From positions 1 to 8,438 of the forward strand of contig DJFQ01000107.1 of assembly GCA_002432095.1 (NCBI GenBank): a stretch of DNA of 8,438 nucleotides, read 5' to 3'. The notes beneath the pieces were generated by a model. That model made no database searches and was not told where the DNA came from. It worked only from the letters and a program-made list of their open reading frames with translations. This document shows, one piece after another, positions 1-6,869 of the stretch. Within the stretch, counting starts at the first letter, position 1; each line of letters opens with the position of its first letter. Source of the DNA: Marinagarivorans sp. UBA5868. GTDB lineage: Bacteria; Pseudomonadota; Gammaproteobacteria; Pseudomonadales; Cellvibrionaceae. The position numbers and the translations under genes are program-made.

Positions 1-1
1 C

Positions 2-727
2 AGCATCGAATGGGCAGAATTCGCGGGCGGTGGACTTTTTGAAATAGTTTTAACCGCGTTGTTACTGGCCTTCACCGGCGGCCTCGGCAACGCCGCCCAA
101 ATCGCCAGCAAAATCCGCCACGCCGCCCGCCTCCGCACCCTCGGCGGCATGCTCCGCAAATTGGGCAAGCTATTGCAGCGCAAGAAGCTAAGCCAGAAAA
201 CCAAAGGCGGTGTGGACTCGAAGCATAGTGTGACGGCGGAGAAGCCTGAGGGGCAGAGGCTGGGTTCTAATTCGGAGAGTTCCTCCGGTCAGAGGGACAA
301 ACAAAACGACGCGACACCTAATACAGCTCAGGCCGAAACAATTAGTCGGCCTGGATACGACATAGATGTAAATAAATTTGATTATTTTAATGGCAACATA
401 CCGGCTCCTGATCCCATTTTAAAATCGACAGATCCGAAAAAATTTAAACAACTAGATCATAATTATCAACGATCACAGCAAATGAAAAAAATCCTGGAAT
501 CCGAGGGAATGGGCGATACTAGAGAAGGAAGAGAAAAGCTTTTAAATCTTTTTGATAAAGCTGCCGAGGGCCCTGAGGTAAGCAAACACGTAGGGGAGTA
601 CGGCACCACAGTGACCAGGTGTGTGGAAACACCGAATGTTAAATATGAAGTAAAATTTTTCTACGAAGGTAATGATCTTAGTAGTAAACCAAAAGTAACC
701 ACGATGATTCCAAAAGTAAAAAAATGA
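2..727 (+). CDS. C-terminal part of a modular secreted effector (probable T6SS/PAAR- or VgrG-type toxin tail), 5' end outside window
   Basis: The reading frame is open from base 2, so the gene begins before the window; the TTG at 59 is not its start. The first ~19 visible codons read SIEWAEFAGGGLFEIVLTA and run into LLLAFTGGLGNAAQIASKIR and then a lysine/arginine-rich helix ending LLQRKK. From memory, this hydrophobic-then-basic arrangement often lies between the delivery part and the toxin of T6SS PAAR/VgrG/Rhs-like effectors. A polar low-complexity linker (about bases 205-345, rich in S, E, Q, G, K) follows, then a ~120-residue C-terminal domain (about 350-724). That domain has a helical front part and a strand-rich end containing HVGEYGTTVTR and KVTTMIPKVKK. 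The late strands and TT-x-IP ending recall small RNase-like toxins of the BECR fold, but no family can be assigned by eye. The base composition changes sharply from GC-rich core to AT-rich toxin, as expected for exchangeable toxin tips. The next gene is the likely immunity protein. Confidence 0.7.
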   Translation, partial: SIEWAEFAGGGLFEIVLTALLLAFTGGLGNAAQIASKIRHAARLRTLGGMLRKLGKLLQRKKLSQKTKGGVDSKHSVTAEKPEGQRLGSNSESSSGQRDKQNDATPNTAQAETISRPGYDIDVNKFDYFNGNIPAPDPILKSTDPKKFKQLDHNYQRSQQMKKILESEGMGDTREGREKLLNLFDKAAEGPEVSKHVGEYGTTVTRCVETPNVKYEVKFFYEGNDLSSKPKVTTMIPKVKK

Positions 728-736
728 GTCCTCATT

Positions 737-1207
737 ATGATCAGTATAACTAAGTCAGGTGAAGCTTTATCAAAGGAACATTCGCAAATAAAGGTCCTTG
801 ATTGCACCGACATGCCTTTGGGGCACTGGAGGGTTAGATGCAACGGGATTGAACTCGCTTTGAACGTCAATCAGACTGAAACAGAACCCGAAACCTTGAT
901 AAGGGGACACTATCTATTCTTGGGTGTAGAACAGGGAATATTTGTTATTGACCTAAGTACTTCGGACGTCATCAATGAGGTGAGAGGAGTTTCTTGTGTG
1001 CAATGGATAGACGCCGATGCCAGTGATCAAGTGATATTTTCTGCTGAGGATGAGTTGGTTGTCCTGGACAATACAGGGCAACTGATGTGGAGAAAAAATT
1101 TTCCGGACATAATCGAGACAACAAATATCGAAAACGGCCTTCTAGTAATCACCGACATCTCGGGCGGGGATTACAAATTAGACGTTAGATCCGGAAATTC
1201 TTTATAA
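737..1207 (+). CDS. Probable immunity protein for the upstream toxin; 156 aa, beta-rich, propeller-blade-like
   Basis: The start is 9 bases after the effector stop and the stop is TAA at 1205-1207. The ATG at 737 is the first good start; only a weak purine stretch precedes it. The protein has no signal peptide, so it should stay in the cytoplasm. The middle and end consist of repeated strand pairs: GHYLFLGVEQGIFVIDL, VIFSAEDELVVLDNTGQLMW, and GLLVITDISGGDYKLDVRSG. The pattern 'value-glycine-aspartate, then tG-x-x-x-W' resembles PQQ/WD-type beta-propeller blades, but only about three blades fit, too few for a closed propeller. The function comes from position: a small AT-rich gene directly after a polymorphic-toxin C-terminus is usually the cognate immunity gene. 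I know no named family for it. It could also be an unrelated accessory protein. Confidence 0.65.
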   Translation: MISITKSGEALSKEHSQIKVLDCTDMPLGHWRVRCNGIELALNVNQTETEPETLIRGHYLFLGVEQGIFVIDLSTSDVINEVRGVSCVQWIDADASDQVIFSAEDELVVLDNTGQLMWRKNFPDIIETTNIENGLLVITDISGGDYKLDVRSGNSL

Positions 1208-1233
1208 ACGCTACAAAACGAGTCGACCTATGA

Positions 1234-1356
1234 CGCTGCTGTAAGCCTATCAGGCAGAAAGATGTTCCTGATCCCTGGGTGAATGTGGCTGGGGCACTAA
1301 GGTATTGTGTGGGAACGGCAGAGGTTAATCGATTACTGCAGAAACTCAAAAAGTAG
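1234..1356 (+). pseudogene. Possible truncated gene end (40 codons, no start codon)
   Basis: This is an open stretch between in-frame stops at 1231-1233 (TGA) and 1354-1356 (TAG). The translation includes DVPDPWVNVAGALRYC and then VGTAEVNRLLQKLKK, a small hydrophobic strand followed by an amphipathic C-terminal helix, which looks more protein-like than random intergenic sequence. The order resembles the last strand and helix of class V aminotransferases, but the match is short and has one residue more than the usual spacing. It could be chance. A decayed gene end would fit a hotspot where toxin cassettes are swapped. Confidence 0.2.
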
Positions 1357-1689
1357 ACATCGCAATGTTTCAAGAGAAGCCAACATCTCTTGTGAGTACC
1401 TCTTTGGAAAATAGGGCTATTGAAGAACGTCTCTTTAAAAACCATGAGCGTGCGGGGCATTTCTGGATTGGGCCGTTAATAGCGATGCCGCTGCCACCAG
1501 AACTCTCAGCAATCCTCTTTGCGGCCATAAAGTTCTAATTCTGTTGTCGGGGCAGACATAACCGCTGTCTTCCCATTATCATTAGCCACCGTGCCGGATC
1601 GCACTTGGTCGTTGCCATCGGCTTCTGACGAGGGTCTCCGGCGAATTTTTGATCCGTCAGTTATCGCCGCCGATTACGCGGCCATCGAC

Positions 1690-1692
1690 AGG
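1690..1692 (+). promoter_or_regulatory. Ribosome binding site supporting the ATG at 1699
   Basis: An AGG core (within ACAGGTG) lies 6 bases before the ATG at 1699. The upstream in-frame GTG at 1591 has no such element. The site therefore favours the shorter protein, whose N-terminus is a good signal peptide. Confidence 0.5.
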
Positions 1693-1698
1693 TGTTCC

Positions 1699-3129
1699 AT
1701 GTTAAATGTTCTCAGGATAAAACCGCCATTGGGATGGCGAACAATTCAAGTGTGTTGGATAGTTGTTTTTACTTGTCTGTGGCTTTCTGCGCCCCTGGCA
1801 ACGGCGCAAGGTGCGGGCAAGGCGCCCTCAGCGCCCAAGGTAGATGAGTTAGAAGCTGCCGATCAGAAATATCAGGAGTTCCTCGATCAGTTCTATCGAC
1901 AGCATTTAAAGCGTTATCCATCGGCACCGCTATCCGACATTCGGTCGCTTGCTCAGGTCGTCGCCGCGGCTTCCACCTTGGACGCCCTAGCAGCAATTCG
2001 GGCGAATCAGAATCTGCTCCTGCAGAACATCACGAAAAAAGAATTCGATGTTCTGCTTGAGTATCTCTACAGCAACAACGATACCGCCACTATCCAGGGT
2101 TTGACGGAAGGGTTGAAAAAATCAGGAGATCCCGTCGCATTGTCGCGTAACTATTTCATGCTGGCCAAATACTATGAATCGCGCAGAAACTGGCGCGGAG
2201 TGCAGGCTGCTCTGAGTAAGGTCAACCAGCGGGATCTCGGTGTCGGCGACGCTCATTATTACAATCTGCTGATGGGTTATACCCTGCAGAATTTGAAACA
2301 GCATCGCAAGGCGCTTAAGTTTTATCAGCAGATCCCCCAAACGTCTCCTTATTTCAGCCATGTCAAACTCAACGAAGGGACGGCCTTTCTGCGGCAGGGA
2401 TGGTGGACCGAAGCACATTTGGAATTCGAGAAGGCGATCCAGTCCTTGGACCAGAACAGCGGCGATGTTGAGCTTCGCAATCGAATTCTGGTGGTATTGG
2501 GATATTCCCAGTTGAATTACGAGTTTTATCGCGACGCCCGCAATACCTTTCGCAAGGTCGCACTCACAAGTGGCTCCATGAACAAAGCCCTCATGGGAAT
2601 TGGCCTTGCAGCGGCCTATCAGAAGGATTTTGCCGGTGCAGCAAATGCTTTTGAAATTCTAGCGGCGAAAGCACCCGCAGATCTGAGTATTGATGAGGCT
2701 TATCTTCTTCTGCCTGTCGCCCAAGCCGAAGCCGGAAATGGAGCGGCTGCCGCGACTGCTTACCAAAATGCCATTCGCCACTATGAAGATAAAATTCGCG
2801 AATTGGCCACTCTTCAACAAAAACTAAAAGCCAGCGATTTGGATGCTTCGCTACGTACGATTCGAGAGCTGGATAAAAGGTCATCGGAGCTTTACGGCGA
2901 GCAATCAGGGATTCCTGCATTTCTTCTCGACAATTACCAAAATCTGTTAGCGATGAGGGAAGCGAGCACAAGCCTGGGCTTAAAGCCGCAATTTAATTCG
3001 TTGTATGAACAGTATAAAAAGCTTCTCCAGGGAATTACCCACACTAACATCGATTCACGCATGGGAATACTGAACAGCTATTTAAGTCAGGCTAAATTCG
3101 GTATGGCGCAACTGTATGACAAACCTTAA
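1699..3129 (+). CDS. Exported TPR-repeat protein (476 aa), first gene of the TPR operon
   Basis: I start the gene at ATG 1699, not at the in-frame GTG at 1591. The ATG has a nearby AGG and begins a normal signal peptide: basic residues (R6, K8, R14), a hydrophobic stretch VCWIVVFTCLWLSA, and a cleavage site after ATA, near residue 36. The longer form would bury this under a 36-residue hydrophilic leader. The mature protein is soluble and helical, with about six TPR-like helix pairs at residues ~152-365, for example YFMLAKYYESRRNWRGVQAA, GYTLQNLKQHRKALKFYQQI and GIGLAAAYQKDFAGAANAFE. A charged helical segment (~361-400) and a C-terminal helical region follow. The lack of a lipobox cysteine suggests a free periplasmic protein. 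TPRs bind other proteins, so a scaffold or adaptor role is likely. In size and export it resembles periplasmic TPR parts of Glt/Agl-like machines, but orthology is unproven. The next gene overlaps its last 14 bases. Confidence 0.8.
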   Translation: MLNVLRIKPPLGWRTIQVCWIVVFTCLWLSAPLATAQGAGKAPSAPKVDELEAADQKYQEFLDQFYRQHLKRYPSAPLSDIRSLAQVVAAASTLDALAAIRANQNLLLQNITKKEFDVLLEYLYSNNDTATIQGLTEGLKKSGDPVALSRNYFMLAKYYESRRNWRGVQAALSKVNQRDLGVGDAHYYNLLMGYTLQNLKQHRKALKFYQQIPQTSPYFSHVKLNEGTAFLRQGWWTEAHLEFEKAIQSLDQNSGDVELRNRILVVLGYSQLNYEFYRDARNTFRKVALTSGSMNKALMGIGLAAAYQKDFAGAANAFEILAAKAPADLSIDEAYLLLPVAQAEAGNGAAAATAYQNAIRHYEDKIRELATLQQKLKASDLDASLRTIRELDKRSSELYGEQSGIPAFLLDNYQNLLAMREASTSLGLKPQFNSLYEQYKKLLQGITHTNIDSRMGILNSYLSQAKFGMAQLYDKP

Positions 3130-5929
3130 AAATTCTTTTTTGATTCCATTTTTAACGTGCTGCGGGTTAATAGCTTGTAGCGCGCAACCGCAACAGACCG
3201 GAACACTCGGTGATCTGGATAAGCCACTTAAGCAAAACCGTAAAGAAGTCACGTCGGTAGATGCGCGTAGTAAAGAAGACATTAAAAAAGCTTACTACGA
3301 TTATGTGAAAGATGCCGACCAGGACGACAAGCTGCGGGTGGGTGCGGTCACAAGGATTGCGGAGCTTGAGTTAGCTTTAGACGAAAATATCAAAAATTCC
3401 GGGGATGGACGCATGACTGGCTTGGATGACCCCGCATATGAAAAGCGGGTGCGCAGTACCATTGTGTTGCTCAGTGATACTCTTAATAAATTCCCAGATG
3501 CACCCGGGAACGATCATTTGCTTTACCAACTGGCAAAGGCTCACGACCAACTAGGCGAAGCAGATCAGGCTGTTTCCGCGCTGGAAAAAATGGTCAGGTT
3601 GTATCCGCAGACACCTTATTTCGTCGAGGCAAAATTTCGCATTGGCGAGCACGCTTTTGTTCATGGCGATTACTTGGATGCCGAGATGGCCTATACGGAC
3701 GTCATTCAAGCACGTGGGCAAGAAGCGTTTGCTGAACGTGCTTTTTTCAAGCGAGGCTGGGCTCGTTATAAACAGGAATTATACGAAGATGCGCTGGACG
3801 ATTATTTTGGCGCTGTGCATAGACATGGGTTTACCGAGGAGCCCAAGAATAATGCTGAGCAAGAGCTGTTCGGCGAGTATTTTCGCGCAATCGGCCTTGC
3901 CTTTATTTACCTCGGCGGACATACAGCGATCAACAATTATTTCGTTGATCGGGATTCAACCGATTATGTCTATCAAACGTATCGCACAGTTGCGGAACTT
4001 CAGCTAAAGCAGGATCGCTTCTCAGATGCGGCTGCCACGTATGAAGGATTTGTAAAAGCTCACCCATATCATCCAGGAGTGATTCAAGCTGGCCTTGCCA
4101 CAATTGATATTTGGAAAAGCGGTCAGTTTTTTAGCCAGTATGAAGAAGCGTTCACTCGCTTCTATCATCGATACGAATCCGATTCACCATTCTGGCGGCA
4201 CGAAAAAGCCAACGTAAGCGATGCGGATAAAAAGCGTGCCGTTGCTGCCATAAGGGAAAATATTGTTCTACTGGCCAGTCGCCAGCACATGCGCTTCCGA
4301 GACTCCAATAAAACCGCATTTTTCGAAGGCGCCAAAGCATGGTATGACCGTTATTTGAAAGCTTATTCAAGCTATGCGCGCCAAGACAAAATTTACCAGC
4401 TATACGCAGAACTGCTGCGACAGGCACAGAATGATGCACAGGCGCTTCACTACTATGAAATGGCGGCGTTCGACGGCGACATTATCCTGGATAAAGAATC
4501 TGCCTACGCTGCTGTTTTTCTAACAGATTCCTTGCAACGCAAAGCGCCACCAAAACAAAAAGCGTCTCTGCTGAATAAGCACTTGGCATATGCGCAACGG
4601 TATGCGCAGCTTTATCCCAATGAAAAACAATCTGCGCAGATTGTGCAAAATGCCGTGCAGCTGGCTTTTAAATCTGGCCGGCGGGATGAAGTCATCAGCT
4701 TATCGGATATTCTGCCGGATGCCGCGTCCAGCGAGATACGGGCGGAGGTCAACGTCTTAAAAGCGCAAGCGTACTTTGACTTGGAAAATTACGGCGACGC
4801 TGAAAATGTATACCGGGATTTGTTGGTTAGTCCGAATTTGACCGCTAATAGCAAACAAGATCTCAACAACAAGCTGGCTTTGAGTATTTATCGTCAAGCA
4901 GAGTTGGCGGTTAATTCTTCACAAAAAGACGTAGCTGCGCGGGAGTTTTTGCGGGTTCAGCGGGAAGTACCTACGTCAGAGTTGGCTCCGGTCGCCACCT
5001 ATGACGCGATTGCGATTCTGATGGATATGTCCAATTGGGACGAAGCGATTCGCTATTTGAATTTATTCAAGCGCGAGTATCCTAAACATCCTCTGCAGCA
5101 AGACGTTACCAAAAAGCTATCTGTCGCCTATTTAAATGCGGATAGAGGATTGGACGCGGCGAGAGAGTTTGAGAAGTTGTCCGACTACGTCGCCAATGAA
5201 GAAGAAAAAATGGCAGCTTTGTGGCAGGCGGCAGAGTTGTATCGCCAGAAGGCGGATTATGCATCCGCATTACGCGCTTATCGCGACTACGCGCATACCT
5301 ATAAACGCCCCTTTGCGCAGAATATGGAGGCGATGAATCACGTGGCGGGAATTTATGCGAAGTTAGCCGATAGCGAAAAGCGTACTTTTTGGCTCCGCGA
5401 GATCGTCAATGCCGACACCAAAGCGACCAAATCTGCAAAAACAGAGCGAACACAATATCTAGCGGCGAGTGCGTCCTTCGATTTAGCGGAAATGCGCCGC
5501 AAGGAATTTGCCGGTATGCGTTTGGTTCATCCGTTACCCAAGTCTTTGCAGTCGAAAAAGGTCGCTATGCAAGACGCCGTAAAGCTTTATGGTCAGGCCG
5601 CCGTTTATGGGCATGCGGACTTTGTCACCCGATCTACTTTGGCTATTGGAGAGATCTATCGTGAGTTTTCCGTTTCATTGCTGGAGTCCGAACGACCACG
5701 AAATCTCAATGCAGAAGAGCTGGATCAATACAATATTCTTCTGGAAGACCAAGCGTTTCCATTTGAGGACAAAGCAATTGAGTTCTATGAAACCAACGTA
5801 AATCGCATCGCCCAAGGCATTTATGATCCTGCGATTAAAGCCAGCCTCCAGCATCTGCGGGCTCTGTTTCCTGCCCGATATGATCGACCCGGCAAAGTGG
5901 AAACATCTGTGGCGAACATCAACCTCTAG
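3116..5929 (+). CDS. Large TPR-repeat outer-membrane lipoprotein (937 aa)
   Basis: The N-terminus is a lipoprotein signal: MTNLKNSFLIPFLTCCGLIAC, with lipobox L18-I-A-C21. Serine after the cysteine, not aspartate, predicts sorting to the outer membrane. The rest is an almost continuous helical-repeat protein. Clear TPR pairs lie at about 134-166 (YQLAKAHDQLGEADQAVSAL), 169-201 (FRIGEHAFVHGDYLDAEMAY), 206-240 and 296-325, with more between ~550 and 735, such as DAIAILMDMSNWDEAIRYLN and AAELYRQKADYASALRAYRD. The C-terminus (~880-937) ends with a conserved-looking LRALFPARYDRPGKVE stretch. I infer a long, curved periplasmic scaffold anchored at the outer membrane that binds several partners. The ATG lies inside the previous gene (14-base overlap) with only a weak ribosome site, which suggests translational coupling. 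Length and architecture are reminiscent of GltD/AgmU-type TPR proteins of Myxococcus gliding and their gammaproteobacterial relatives; I cannot confirm that without a search. Confidence 0.85.
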   Translation: MTNLKNSFLIPFLTCCGLIACSAQPQQTGTLGDLDKPLKQNRKEVTSVDARSKEDIKKAYYDYVKDADQDDKLRVGAVTRIAELELALDENIKNSGDGRMTGLDDPAYEKRVRSTIVLLSDTLNKFPDAPGNDHLLYQLAKAHDQLGEADQAVSALEKMVRLYPQTPYFVEAKFRIGEHAFVHGDYLDAEMAYTDVIQARGQEAFAERAFFKRGWARYKQELYEDALDDYFGAVHRHGFTEEPKNNAEQELFGEYFRAIGLAFIYLGGHTAINNYFVDRDSTDYVYQTYRTVAELQLKQDRFSDAAATYEGFVKAHPYHPGVIQAGLATIDIWKSGQFFSQYEEAFTRFYHRYESDSPFWRHEKANVSDADKKRAVAAIRENIVLLASRQHMRFRDSNKTAFFEGAKAWYDRYLKAYSSYARQDKIYQLYAELLRQAQNDAQALHYYEMAAFDGDIILDKESAYAAVFLTDSLQRKAPPKQKASLLNKHLAYAQRYAQLYPNEKQSAQIVQNAVQLAFKSGRRDEVISLSDILPDAASSEIRAEVNVLKAQAYFDLENYGDAENVYRDLLVSPNLTANSKQDLNNKLALSIYRQAELAVNSSQKDVAAREFLRVQREVPTSELAPVATYDAIAILMDMSNWDEAIRYLNLFKREYPKHPLQQDVTKKLSVAYLNADRGLDAAREFEKLSDYVANEEEKMAALWQAAELYRQKADYASALRAYRDYAHTYKRPFAQNMEAMNHVAGIYAKLADSEKRTFWLREIVNADTKATKSAKTERTQYLAASASFDLAEMRRKEFAGMRLVHPLPKSLQSKKVAMQDAVKLYGQAAVYGHADFVTRSTLAIGEIYREFSVSLLESERPRNLNAEELDQYNILLEDQAFPFEDKAIEFYETNVNRIAQGIYDPAIKASLQHLRALFPARYDRPGKVETSVANINL

Positions 5930-5940
5930 AGCATCTCGAA

Positions 5941-6528
5941 ATGTACGCAAAAAAATGGTGGGCCGGTGGAATTTTCCTGGTCGTAATAATGTTGTTAAAT
6001 GGTTGCGCAACCCAAGGAACTGGCTCCTCAAAAGGCGCTGCCAGTCTCGAAACTTTGACGCCCTCGCAATCTGAACGTTACCAGCAAGCGCTGAACAAAC
6101 TTGAGGAAGCTCAGCCGAAGGATGCGGAAAAACTGCTTGAAAATCTGGTGCGAGAGCGTGCAGACGTTGCGGAGTTGTGGCTTAATCTTGCGCTTAGCCA
6201 GTATCAGCAGAATAAATGGCAGGCTGCAGAAAAAGCAGTTAACCAGGTATTGGTCTTATTCCCCCGAGTTGCTCACGCGCACAACCTGGCGGGTTTGCTG
6301 GCCGTGGAAAAAGGAGAATTCAAACAGGCGGAACAGCATTATTTACAGGCGCTGAAAATAAACCCTTCATATGCCAATGCGCTCTATAACATGGCGTTGC
6401 TTCAGGACGTATATTTGCGAAATATGCCTTCCGCTGTTGATTACTACAACCGCTATCTAGCGTTGGCAGCGGATGATGAAGCCACAAAAGCGTGGGCAGA
6501 TAACTTGTCGCAGAGACTTAAGCAATAG
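5941..6528 (+). CDS. Small TPR outer-membrane lipoprotein (195 aa)
   Basis: The start is 11 bases after the preceding stop, behind a weak AGAG element. The first 22 residues form a lipoprotein signal (KK, then GGIFLVVIMLLNGC) with lipobox L19-N-G-C22 and alanine after the cysteine, which predicts the outer membrane. A short linker leads to a compact domain with three good TPRs: residues ~77-108 (LALSQYQQNKWQAAEKAVNQ), ~111-142 (LAGLLAVEKGEFKQAEQHYL, then KINP) and ~145-177 (ALYNMALLQDVYLRNMPSAV). A further helix pair at ~42-72 may be a degenerate repeat. The architecture resembles PilF/PilW-type pilotins and GltE/AglT-like lipoproteins. The operon, without pilus genes, favours a role with the larger TPR proteins, perhaps as a pilotin or assembly partner. 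That role is inferred. Confidence 0.85.
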   Translation: MYAKKWWAGGIFLVVIMLLNGCATQGTGSSKGAASLETLTPSQSERYQQALNKLEEAQPKDAEKLLENLVRERADVAELWLNLALSQYQQNKWQAAEKAVNQVLVLFPRVAHAHNLAGLLAVEKGEFKQAEQHYLQALKINPSYANALYNMALLQDVYLRNMPSAVDYYNRYLALAADDEATKAWADNLSQRLKQ

Positions 6529-6531
6529 GAG
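6527..6531 (+). promoter_or_regulatory. Ribosome binding site (AGGAG) deciding the start of the last operon gene
   Basis: AGGAG overlaps the TAG stop of the previous gene. It directly abuts an ATG at 6532, too close for initiation, but lies 6 bases before the ATG at 6538. The later ATG is therefore the probable start. Confidence 0.65.
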
Positions 6532-6537
6532 ATGAAA

Positions 6538-6828
6538 ATGAAAGTTGGTAACTCCCTGTTGTTAGCCTTTGGTATGTTGTGGCTAAGTGGTGCTGCGGTG
6601 GCGCAAAACTCTAACCAGATAGAGCTGGACACCACCGTGATCAAAGGAAATACAGAATTGCCGAAATATTTGTACGTCGTTCCTTGGCAGGATCGAAAGA
6701 GCGGCCAGAAGTTTGAACAAAAGCTAGTTTTGCACAATCTTTACGGAGATCTTTTTGATCCGGTACTGCCCGCTTACATTCCGCAAGATCAATTTGAACT
6801 ACTTTCGGTGACGGAAGAAGAGCCATAA
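6538..6828 (+). CDS. Small exported protein with ELPKYLYVVPW segment (96 aa), last gene of the TPR operon
   Basis: The start is chosen from the AGGAG spacing. Using ATG 6532 would add only Met-Lys. The N-terminus is a signal peptide, VGNSLLLAFGMLWLSGAAVA, with a probable cut before QNSN. The mature protein is only ~75 residues. It contains IKGNTELPKYLYVVPWQDRK, then QKLVLHNLYGDLFDPVLPAY and an acidic tail. The ELPK-x-LY-x-VPW segment is rich in residues that rarely change, so it looks like a conserved motif. I have an unverified impression of similar small proteins beside TPR/TolQR-like clusters in other gammaproteobacteria. No function can be given. It is probably a periplasmic partner of the preceding TPR proteins. 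The stop codon overlaps the A-run of the terminator. Confidence 0.8.
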   Translation: MKVGNSLLLAFGMLWLSGAAVAQNSNQIELDTTVIKGNTELPKYLYVVPWQDRKSGQKFEQKLVLHNLYGDLFDPVLPAYIPQDQFELLSVTEEEP

Positions 6829-6855
6829 AAAACCCGGCGTTTGCCGGGTTCTAGT
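6827..6855. terminator. Bidirectional Rho-independent terminator between convergent genes
   Basis: There is a perfect inverted repeat, AACCCGGC (6831-6838), a GTTT loop (6839-6842), and GCCGGGTT (6843-6850). On the minus strand the stem is followed by six T residues (complement of the A-run 6827-6832), a strong terminator for clpV. On the plus strand the stem is followed by CTAGTTTT, a weaker tail that probably still ends the TPR operon. Confidence 0.9.
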
Positions 6856-6869
6856 TTTGACGGAAATTG

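Larger units (their letters stand above)
1208..1698. other. Gene-poor stretch between the toxin/immunity pair and the TPR operon, with possible gene debris
   Basis: I see no convincing gene, RNA gene, clear promoter or terminator hairpin here. Two short open stretches might be remnants. The first, 1234-1356 (+), has no start codon and encodes 40 residues ending VGTAEVNRLLQKLKK. Its rhythm (V-x-V-A-G-A-L-x-Y ... E-V-N-R-L-L) weakly recalls the C-terminal end of class V aminotransferases/cysteine desulfurases. The second, 1365-1538 (+), starts with ATG but has no ribosome binding site; it encodes 57 residues ending with a proline/alanine-rich hydrophobic segment (WIGPLIAMPLPPELSAILFA). The last part, 1531-1698, is open in frame with the next gene, but it carries no ribosome binding site and no signal-peptide features, so I treat it as untranslated leader and probable promoter region. 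Confidence 0.5.

Noticed and set aside
59..61. TTG as start codon of the first gene
   Set aside because: The frame is open to the window edge, and the residues before it continue the same hydrophobic segment, so the gene begins outside the window.
1291..1312. Possible sigma-54 promoter (GGGGCAC ... TTGT)
   Set aside because: The GG-to-GT spacing is two bases too long and the GC of the -12 element is missing.
1185..1460. Open frame of 91 codons on the minus strand
   Set aside because: No ribosome binding site and an unlikely composition rich in Cys, Phe and Thr. It runs into the end of the immunity gene on the other strand; probably chance.
2591..2971. Open frame of 126 codons on the minus strand inside the first TPR gene
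   Set aside because: It lies antisense to well-formed TPR repeats and has no recognisable protein features; a shadow frame.
3642..4007. Plus-strand open frame of 121 codons inside the large TPR lipoprotein gene
   Set aside because: It is out of frame within a continuous TPR region with no interruption in the main frame; a shadow frame.
5675..6031. Minus-strand open frame across the 937-/195-residue gene junction
   Set aside because: It overlaps two well-supported lipoprotein genes on the opposite strand and lacks family features.
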